Part shown: positions 55,498-64,000 of the stretch, in pieces | Layout of the letters: every line of letters starts with the position of its first letter | How positions within the stretch are numbered: the first letter of the stretch is position 1 | Assembly: GCA_028751875.1 (NCBI GenBank) | Contig: CM054156.1 | Location: forward strand, 56,134,061-56,198,060 | DNA length: 64,000 nucleotides | Origin: Rapana venosa | Lineage: Eukaryota > Mollusca > Gastropoda > Neogastropoda > Muricidae | Reading direction: 5' to 3' | Position numbers and translations under genes: made by a program | The notes under the pieces: model-generated | Database searches by the model: none | Told to the model about the DNA's origin: nothing | What the model saw: the letters and a program-made list of their open reading frames with translations, nothing else

Positions 55498-58400
55498 GCA
55501 GTGTATTACATTGTATTAAAAGTGTATTAGAGTATATTAAAGGGTTATACAGTGATATTTCAGTGTATTACAGTGTCTGGACAGTGTTGACCAGATGCAT
55601 TGCAGTGTAGTGTACTGTGGTTACAGTGATTGGTATTACAAGTGCCATTACAGGGTATTACAGTGTTATTACTGTGTATTACAGTGTCAATTGACAGTCA
55701 GCCTTATGACAGGTAAGCAGTGTATTACAGTGTTACTACAGTGTACTACATTGGTATTACGGTGTATCACAGTGCTTTGCCAGTTGTAGTGTATGTGGCA
55801 CAGTGCATTGTATTACAGTGTAGTACAGAGTATTACAGCGTAAAACATGTATTACAATGGATTACAGTGTATTTCAATGTATTACAGCGTATTACAATGT
55901 ATTACAGTGTATTACACTGTATTACAGTGTATACAAGTATAAAGTGTATTGCAGTGTATTAGAACTGTCTAAAAAGTGTAGTACAGTGTTATAACAGTGT
56001 ATTTCAGTGTGTTACTGTGCATTACAGTGTATTACAGTGTTATACAGTTTATTGCCAATGTAGTGTATGGAGTACAGTGAAGTTGTTTTACTGCGGTACA
56101 TGTAATGTATTACATGTAGTGTAGTGAACTGCAGCATATTGCAGATGTTTTACAGTGGTAAATCAGTGTTAATACAGTATATTGCAGTGTATTACAGTAC
56201 ATTGCAGTGTACTGTGTATTACAGTGTATTACAAGTAATACAATGTATTGCAGTGTATTGCAGTGTATAAGAATGTATTACAGTGCATTACAGTGTATTA
56301 CAGTGTATTACAGTGTATGACAGTGTATTACAGTGTATGACAGTGTATGACAGTGTATTACAGTGTACTACACTGTACTACAATGTATTACAGTGTATCA
56401 CAGTGCATTGCAGTGTGTGTGCTGTGGCTCAGTGCATGTATTAAACCCCAAAGTTTTTTTTTGTATTACAGTTGTATTACAGAGTATTACAGCGTATTAC
56501 AGTGTTTTACAATGTATTACAGTGTATTACAATGTATTACAGCGTATAAAAGTACATTGCAGTGTACTGTGTATTACAGTGTATTACAAGTAATACAATG
56601 TATTGCAGTGTATTGCAGTGTATAAGAATGTATTACAGTGTATTACAGTGTATTGCAATGTTTTATAATGTATTAAAGTGTATTACAGTGTGTTGCAGTG
56701 TATTACAATGTATTGCACTGTATTACAGTGTATTACAATGTATTAAAGTGTAGTACAGCGTATAACAGCGTATGACAGCAAAAATTACAGTGTGATTACA
56801 ATGGTATTACAGTGTTTTACGTGAATTGTAGTGTAGTGTAATGGGGTACAGAGCAGTTTATTACTGTGTATTTACAGTGCTTACAAGTATATTACAGTTG
56901 TAGTACAAAGTGTTACAGTGTATAACAGTGTAATACAGTGTTTTGCAGTTGTATCACAATGTATTACAGTGTATTACAGTGTAATCAAGTGTTTTCACAG
57001 TGAATTACAGTGTATTTACAGTGTTATTGCATGGTATTACAGTTAAGTATAGTGTATTGCACTGTATTACAATGTATTACAGTGTATTACAGTGTATTAC
57101 AGTGTTTTACAGTGAATTACAGTGTATTACAGTGTATTGCAGTGTATTACAGTTAAATATAGTGTATTGCAGTGTATTACAATGTATTACAGTGTATTAC
57201 AGTGTATTACAGTGTATTGCAGTGTAATACAGTGTATTGCAGTGTATTAAAATGTATTACAGTGCATTGCAAAGTAGTGCACTGTGGTACAGTGCATTGT
57301 ATTACAGTGTATTACAGTGTATTAAAGTGTATTACAGTGCATTGTAGTGTAGTGTACTGTGGTACAGTGCATTGTATTACAGTGTATTACAGTGCATTAT
57401 ATTGTATTTCAGTGCATTACAGTGTATTACAATGTATCACAGTGTTTCACAGTGTATTACAATGTATTACAATGTATTACAGTGTATTACCAAGTATTAC
57501 AGTGTATCACAGTGTTTTACAGTGTATCACAGTGTATTACAGTGTATTAAAGTGTATTACAGCGTATTGCAGTGTATGACAGTGTATATAACAGTGTGAT
57601 ACAGAGCATCTGTGCATTACAGTGTATTGAAGTGTGTTATAGTGTATTTGCCAAGGTATTACAATGTATTTTAAGTGTATTACAGTGTTTTAAAGATGTA
57701 TTTCAATGTACTACTGGTATTGAATGTATTACAATGTATCACAGTGCATTACAGTGTAGTTAAATAGTATTACATAGTATTATCGTGTATTACAGTGCAT
57801 CAGAGTGTATTACAGTGATATACAGTGTATTACAGTGAATTACAGTGTATTACAGTGTGATGCAGTGTTGTGTACTGTGGTACAGTGCATTGTATTACAG
57901 TGCATTACTGTGTATTACAGTGTATTACAGTGTATTACAGAGTATTACAGTGTATTACAGTGTATTGCAGTGTGTTACAATGTATTACAGGGTATTAAAG
58001 TGTATTACAGTGTATTGCAGTGTATTACAGTGTATTACAGTGTACTAAAATGTATTACTGTGCATTGCTGTGTAGTGTACTGTCATACAATGCATAGTAT
58101 TACAGTGTTTTACAGTGCAGTAAACTGCGGCAGAGTGCGGTATTGTAAAGTGTTTAACAATATAATGTACATCAGTACAATACAATGTATTAAAGTGTAT
58201 TACAGTCTATTAAAGTGTTATACAGTGAATTACAGTGTATTACAGTGTATTTCAGTGTCTGACAGTGCATTTCTGTTTAGTGTACTGTGGTCCAGTGCAT
58301 TGTATTTGAGAGTATTAGAGTGTATACAGTGGTATTACAGTGTATTACAGTGTTTACAGTGTATTACAGTGTATGAGTGTTTTTACAGTGTTATTGCAGA

Positions 58401-58842
58401 GTTATTGCAGTGTATTGAGTGTGTTACAACGTATTACTGTGTTCTTGCAGGGTATAACGTGTGATTGCGTGTATTAAAAATTTACTTATCAGTGCATTTG
58501 CAGTGTAGTGTACTGTTGGTACAGTGAAATGTAATACATTGTACTACAGTGTTTTACAGCGTATTTGAGTGTATTACCATTATATTAAAGTTTATAAGAG
58601 TGTATTACTGTGTATTTCAGTATATTACAGTGTATAACAGTGCTGCAATACATGTATTACAGTGTATTTACAATGTATTGCTGTGTATTACAATTGTATG
58701 AGGTGTTTTACATTGTATTAGAGTGAATTACAGTGTATTACAGTGTAATACAGTGCATTGAAGTAGTAGTGTTAATGTGATACTGTTTTTGTATTCCAGT
58801 GCATACAGTGTATTACTGTGTATTACAGTGTATTGCAGTGTA
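55498..58842 (-). repeat. 10-bp satellite, inverted orientation
   Basis: CAGTGTATTA array that mirrors 48,184-51,491. It includes the inverted partial 180-bp landmark at about 56,080-56,150 and 58,115-58,165. It also holds a locally repeated block (TACAAGTAATACAATGTATT) at about 56,226 and 56,583. No gene is seen. Confidence 0.92.
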
Positions 58843-59313
58843 TTCATGTTCACTGTTCATGGTCCCGTACCCGACAGGGTCGTGGGGGCGCTGCATGGTG
58901 GCGAACGGTGGACCAGTGGGCTCCACTTTGCCGCGGTCGTGGGGCAAGTGCCTGGGTGGACAGTGAAGTCCTCTGTCCAATCACGGATGTCGTCGCCATT
59001 TCTCTCTGTATGCCCCGTCTTCTCTTCCCCTGGACTGTTACCTTGCAGGATGGTCTTTGCAAGTCCTTCAGAGCGTGTTACGTCCAATTACCATCTGAGT
59101 AGTTTCCTCTTTTCGCCCGTGGTCAGTAGGTCTTCATAGTCCCGCACCGGTGAGTGTCATTTGCGGACTTCATTGTTGGTGACATGGTCCTTTTGTATGA
59201 GATGCCAAGGAGCCTTCTGAGGCATCGCATTTCTACTGCTTGGATCCTCCTTTGTAGGTCTGCATTTAATGTCCATGCCTCACATGCGTAAAGCATGATT
59301 GAGGTTACTAAAC
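58843..59313 (-). pseudogene. 5'-truncated RTE LINE tail, inverted copy 4
   Basis: Reverse-complement counterpart of 47,716-48,183. On the minus strand I read the ARRIGSKQ.EMRCLRRLLGISY region, then SEGLAKTILQGN and DIRDWTEDFTVHPG in shifted frames. The 5' part (59,150-59,313) is cleaner here than in copy 1, while the 3' part has more deletions. It shares the exact 5' truncation point with the other three copies. Confidence 0.87.
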
Positions 59314-61264
59314 GCAGTGTATTACAATGTATTAAAGTGTATTAGAGTCTATTAAAGGGTTATACAGTGAATTACAGTGTATTACAGTGTCTGACAGTGT
59401 CTGACAGTGCATTGCAGTGTAGTGTACTGTGGTACAGTGCATTGTATTACAGTGTATTACAGTGTATTACAGTGTACAACAGTGTACTACAATGTATTAC
59501 AGTGTATTACAGTGCATTGCAGTGTAATGTACTTTGGTACAGTGCATTGTATTACAGTGTATTACAGTGTATTACAGTGTATTTTAGTGTATTACAACGT
59601 ATTACAGTGTATTACAATTTATTTCAGTGTATTACAGTGTATTACAGTGTATTACAGTATATTACAGTGTATTACAAGTAATACAGTGTATTGCAGTGTA
59701 TTGCAGTGTATAAGAATGTATTACAGTGTATTATAGTGTATTTCAGTTTATTACAGTGTATTACAGTGTATTGCAGTGTATTCCAGTGTATTGCAGTGTA
59801 TTACAGTGTATGGCAGTGTATTACAGTGTATTACAGTGAATTACAGTGTACTACATTCTATTAGAGTGTATTACAGTGTATTGCATCGTATTATAATGTA
59901 TTAACGTGTATTACAGTGTGTTGCAGTGTATTACAATGTAATGCAGTGTATTACAGTGTATTACAATGTATTAAAGTGTAGTACAGCGTATTACAGCGTA
60001 TTACAGCAAAATACAATGTATTACAGTGTATTACAGTGAATTTCAGTGTAGTGTAATGTTGTACAGTGCAAATTGTTACAGTGTATTACAGTGTATTACA
60101 GTGTAGTACAAAGTGTTACAGTGTATAAGCGTGTAATACAGTGTTTTGCAGTGTATCACAATGCATTACAGTGTATTACAGTGTATTACAGTGTATTACA
60201 GTGTATTACAGTGTATTACAGCGTATTACAGGGCATTGTAGTGTAGTGTACTGTGGTACAATGCATTGTATTACAGTGAATTAGTATGAACAACAGTGTA
60301 ATACAGTGTATTACAGTGTATTACAGTGTATTACAGTGAAATATAGTGTATTGCGGTGTATTACAATGTATTACAGTGTATTACAGTGTATTGCCGTGTA
60401 TTACAATGTATTGCAGTTAATTACAATGTTTTACAATGTATTACAGTGTATTACAGTGCATTACAGTGTATTGCAGTGTTTTACAATGTATTAAAGTGTA
60501 TACCGTGAATTACAATGTATACATTGTATTAAGTGTATTAAGTGTATTGCAGTGTATTACTATGTATTAAAGTGGGTTACAGTGAATTACAGTGTTTTTA
60601 AAGTGTATTACAGTGTATTGCAGTGTTTCACCAATTGTATTTCAGTGTATTACAGTGTTTTAACAGTGAATTTTTTTGGGGGGGGGCCCCCAAAGTGTAT
60701 GGACATGGTATTGCTTGGGTATTACAACGTATTACAGTTGTATTACTGTACATTGCAGTGTAGTGTACTGTGGTTTACTATTGCAGTGTTTTACAGTGTT
60801 TTACAGTGTATTACAGTGAATTACAGTGTACTACAGTGTATTACAGTGTATTGCAGTGTATTACAGTGTATTCCAGTATTTTACATTGTATTAAAGTGCA
60901 TTTCAGTGTATTGTAGTGTATTACAATGAATTGCTGTGTATTACAACGTATTACAATGTATTACAGTGCATTGCAGTGTAGTGTACTGTGGTACAGTGCA
61001 TTGTATTACAGTGTATTACAGTGTATATAGTGTACTTACAGTGTATTACAATGTATTACGTGTAATTACAATGCATTACAGTTGTATTAAGTGTATTACA
61101 AGGAATACAGGTGTATTGCAATGTTTACAATGTTTTACATTGTATTACAATGTTTTACAGTGTATTACAATGATATTACATTGTACTACAGTGTATTACA
61201 GGTGTATACAGTGTATTGCAGTGTTTTTACATTGTATTAAAGTGCATTACAGTGTATTAAAGTG
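59314..61264 (-). repeat. 10-bp satellite, inverted orientation, right part
   Basis: CAGTGTATTA array. 59,314 to about 59,690 mirrors the sequence at 47,319-47,715. Beyond that it continues as satellite to a sharp end at 61,264. A foreign T7-G9-C5 run lies at 60,671-60,691. Open + strand frames here are repeat translations. Confidence 0.92.
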
Positions 61265-61422
61265 AGAGATAGGGAAAAAGCCGAGTCAAGCTCAACCACT
61301 TACTGTTTATCCAAAACCAGGCAACTTTGGTCCGATTCGGCTTCGCCTCATCGAACCAAAACTTGAATAGTTTTATATAAAAACTATGCAGTTTACCTTG
61401 ACTCGGCTTTTTCCCTATCTCT
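61265..61422. mobile_element. 158-bp foldback / MITE-like element
   Basis: Perfect 26-bp terminal inverted repeats at 61,265-61,290 (starts AGAGATAGGGAAAAAGCC) and 61,397-61,422 (ends GGCTTTTTCCCTATCTCT). Inside is a second imperfect inverted pair, CAACTTTGGTCCGATTCGG against CCTCATCGAACCAAAACTTG, and a third, ATAGTTTTATATAAAAACTA (about 61,367-61,387). The whole can fold as stacked hairpins. It is too short to code, and I see no clear target-site duplication. It lies exactly at the satellite border. The family is unknown to me. Confidence 0.75.
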
Positions 61423-63653
61423 TACTAAAACTGAAAGTAATATAAATTTATTTTGATTTAAACAGAAAATAGGGGCAAAACCATCTCCTCTGACCAGGCT
61501 CCATTTTAAAGCATAGTGCACTTTTATCCGGATGCTTTTAATGAAAGATGGGCAGAGGAGATGTTTTCCGGCATTCACAACCTTTGGGGAATGCCGACAC
61601 ACACGCATTCGCACAACACTACTTTTATAATGGTCAGTGACAGCCACAATGTTTATAATATAACTTAATAACATTTTAATATCAGTGTGTGATGTGGCAA
61701 TTCCGAGTTCAGCAATTCTCAACCCATTTCATTTTTATACTTATCGAAACGAAATATAAATATAAAAATCGGGGACACTACTGGGGACTCGAACTGGGAA
61801 CACCAACCCAAACACCTATTGGTCTATGGCCAAAGAAGACAAACTGCTAGCAAGGCTGGCCAACCCCGGGGCGATTGAAAGTGTGAAAATTAATAAATAT
61901 AAACCTTCCTATCTGATGACGTAATAGCCAAGCCCCGCCTCTTTTGCGCGAGTGTACCTTCCTATGTGTAATACTTAGCCACCAGTGTGTTGGCCAAAGA
62001 TTGTGGCATGTTGCCAATACAACACACAGCAGCTCATAGCACAGTGTATTATGTGTGGTTGTGTGTGTGAGAGTGTATGTGTGTCTCGCTGCATGTTCTT
62101 GTGTATGTGTTTAAAAAAAGCTATTGGGTTTTACTCGACACAATATCTTGTTGGTTGATCTGTTTTGGTAATTAGTTTACTATGCTTGAGCTTTCTGAGT
62201 TTTGTTTATTATTTCTCTTTCTTGTCGTTCGTAATAACATATTCTCCCGAAGGCATTATTAAACCCATCTCTGTCTTTCATGTTGAATAATTACAACAAC
62301 TTGATTTGTTCACGGTAATCTTTTAATATGCTATTTATTTTTTGTGTCAGCAACCAAACAGATATCTGTGCATTGTTCCCACTGAAAGGAAAGCTTAGAC
62401 CAAAACTATTCCTTTTCTTAACAATGTCACGCTCTGCCTGAGCAGTCGTTCTATTAAGAAAGGGTTGCCTATTTTTCAAAGTGACTGTATCTAGTATTCT
62501 AAACACTCGCTTAGTCTGTCTGAGGGATTGATATAATTATATTATCATCTGTCCAAATAAATTTTCTATCTCTGTATGTTTTTATTGTTTGCTGCCAGTG
62601 TTCGGATGGAATTAACAATGAACGCGAAATGCTTTTTGTACACTGTTTGTTAATAAATCTAAAAACAAAAACAGTCTTGCCTCAGCCAGTTTAGCCCGCA
62701 TATTAGAGAGCAGATGTGTTCTTTTGGTAGAAACTTAGCTGGTCTTTAGGTAAACAATTTCTTTTAGTTATTTCCTTCTATGTTGAGCTGTGCATCCATC
62801 ACTACAATTATATTTATTTTTATGGGTCATCATTTTCTTGCTCTTTCTCTAATTTGTATTGTTATTCCTTCTGAAGACGTTTCAATGGTCTTCCTGAACA
62901 TGCAGCTTTCTCATCTGTTGATCTTAAGTCAACCCTCAATGATATTTAGTTGTTAGGTATCATTAAGCTAACATTATGTAGATGTAAAGATTTGCTTGTA
63001 ACCACAGTAGTGGTTCTGTGTTGACAGAACCAAAGTATTTTTCTTATCCTCATCAATGTGTTGATATGGTAATAGCCTGAGGAATAGACTTGATTTGGCT
63101 GTCCCTCTATAGTACATGTAAATGTTTAATACCGGATTAACAAACCTCTTACTTATTTGGAAAAGAGGGGGCTGGTTCCTTCAAAACAGCATTCAATATT
63201 CCTTTTAATGATCTTGCGAGTGTGTTCAGATTTTATGTTCCACACAGATCCTGCTTTTACTCTTCATTAATGTGCTATGATTAAGCCACTCTTTCATAAT
63301 AGATAGGCAAGCCTTGACTGTATTGCTGCTGCATCAAGCGTGCAAGCTATGGTGATTGACAACATCATACTCTTAAAGATTACTAGTTATTTTGTACTTT
63401 GCATCAGCGTCAGGTGGATGTAATAACACGAGCCACAGTTCATTAAAGGTCAGCTCATACGACAGTCTGTCTCTGAGTGCGCCTGATAGTAAGGCATGTG
63501 AGAGCTGAGCAGTTCAAAGTCAAGAGGAATACCAAAACCTGTTACCATAGGCTTTTGCTATGGCAGAATCTTTTTTCCGGTTTCCCTTATCAACAGAATC
63601 TACTCTGTGTTTTAGCCCCTCTTCATCCTGTATGCCTTGATAAAAAAAGTCTT
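61423..63653. other. Single-copy-looking island, no gene recognised
   Basis: Ordinary AT-rich sequence without the satellite unit and without the noise seen elsewhere. The longest minus-strand frame at the left edge (down to 61,393, overlapping the foldback element) gives a 109-residue product, and one at 62,291-62,506 gives 71 residues; neither resembles a family I know. A minus-strand stretch at about 63,520-63,657 translates without stops to DFFYQGIQDEEGLKHRVDSV and on, but it runs into satellite-coded peptide, so I do not call a gene. It could be intergenic or intronic DNA next to the array. Confidence 0.6.
62041..62113 (+). repeat. GT-rich microsatellite tract
   Basis: An irregular TG-rich run containing GTGTGTGTGAGAGTGTATGT and further GTGTATGTGT. 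It is a simple low-complexity tract in the single-copy island. Confidence 0.7.
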
Positions 63654-64000
63654 TACACTGCAATACAACTGCAAGTACACTGGTATTATGTATTACACTG
63701 TTAATATACTGTAAACACTGTAATACCACTGTATTACATGAAAATAAATTGTAATACACTGTAATACGTGGGTAATACACTAAATTAACTGAATTACCTG
63801 TAATACACTGTACATAAATGCACTGTACCAAAGTACATTACACTGCAATGCACTGTAATACACTGTAATACATTGTAGTACACTGTTGTACACTGTAATA
63901 CACTGTAATACACTGTAATACAATGCACTGTACCACAGTACACTACACTGCAATGCACTGTCAGACACTGTCAGACACTGTAATACACTGTAATTCACTG
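63654..64000 (+). repeat. 10-bp satellite resumes; duplicate of 47,319 region
   Basis: The island ends in AAAAAAAGTCTTTACACTG and the TAATACACTG array restarts. From 63,658 it matches 47,319 onward. A clean 40-bp landmark lies at 63,921-63,960, followed by the doubled CAGACACTGT string that precedes the LINE tail at 47,716. A further LINE tail copy can therefore be expected shortly after the window ends. Confidence 0.92.

Larger units (their letters stand above)
47319..59690. repeat. 12-kb palindrome centred near 53,475
   Basis: The left arm (47,319-53,470) is mirrored by the right arm (about 53,480-59,690) in reverse orientation. Paired points are: tail LINE 47,716-48,183 with 58,843-59,313; tail LINE 51,492-51,965 with 55,013-55,497; and a repeat-coded segment beginning at 53,212 (-) with one beginning at 53,746 (+). 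Coordinate sums stay near 106,958-107,029, so the axis is constant apart from small indels. The centre is only about ten bases (AAAAAACC at about 53,473-53,480), where the satellite flips from TAATACACTG to CAGTGTATTA. The arms differ by scattered indels. This is either a real inverted duplication or a hairpin read artefact. Confidence 0.9.

Noticed and set aside
1666..61264. Telomeric repeat array
   Set aside because: The unit TAATACACTG is not a known telomere-type repeat (no G-rich strand), and it is found interstitially with LINE insertions.
53482..61265. Similar long open frames on the plus strand, including 219 codons at 57,805-58,464
   Set aside because: Same repeat after the orientation flip; the open strand has simply switched.
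61770..61866. Functional tRNA gene
   Set aside because: Only a B-box-like string is convincing; acceptor and T stems do not pair.
62291..62506. 71-codon minus-strand frame in the island
   Set aside because: Short, no recognised domain, no context; compatible with chance.
63520..63657. Minus-strand coding exon reading DFFYQGIQDEEGLKHRVDSV
   Set aside because: Open and of varied composition, but it runs into satellite at one side, matches no family I know and has no clear splice sites. It is kept only as a note in the island entry.

Overview
The window is almost wholly non-coding repeat DNA from a eukaryote. The RTE-clade LINEs it carries (APE-type endonuclease plus reverse transcriptase, no poly-A tail) are of a kind abundant in molluscs and other invertebrates. 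I infer a metazoan, probably a marine invertebrate, but the species cannot be read from the sequence. I see no intact host gene.

Layout. About four fifths of the window is one satellite with a 10-bp unit, TAATACACTG. It is on the + strand from the start to about 53,475, flips to CAGTGTATTA from there to 61,264, and returns to the first orientation at 63,654. An AT-rich, C-poor stretch lies at 181-1,665. An RTE element at 15,777-18,092 has its 5' endonuclease part inverted relative to its reverse-transcriptase part. A second RTE element on the minus strand occupies 44,787-46,818 and runs into a gap of exactly 500 N (46,819-47,318). Four copies of one 5'-truncated RTE tail lie at 47,716-48,183 and 51,492-51,965 (+), and at 55,013-55,497 and 58,843-59,313 (-). 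They are spaced about 3.8 kb apart inside a higher-order repeat. A 158-bp foldback element at 61,265-61,422 marks the edge of the satellite. It is followed by about 2.2 kb of ordinary single-copy-looking DNA, and the satellite then resumes to the end.

Large-scale structure. 25,036-28,402 and 41,420-44,786 appear letter-for-letter the same, 16,384 bp apart, although the sequence just to their left differs by many indels. 47,319 to about 59,690 is a near-perfect palindrome centred near 53,475 with almost no spacer. 63,658-64,000 repeats the sequence that follows the N gap. Quality also changes in blocks: deletion-like noise at about 12.1-15.8 and 18.5-25.0 kb, insertion-like noise at about 25-44.8 kb, and cleaner sequence elsewhere. 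Together these suggest a long-read assembly with unpolished or chimeric patches, so part of the large-scale layout may be artefact.

How the parts relate. The most plausible biology is a satellite array that took in RTE insertions, one of which (the roughly 470-bp tail) was then amplified with its host repeat unit. The many long open frames on the CAGTGTATTA strand arise because that 10-mer has no stop codon in any frame. They are not evidence of genes.
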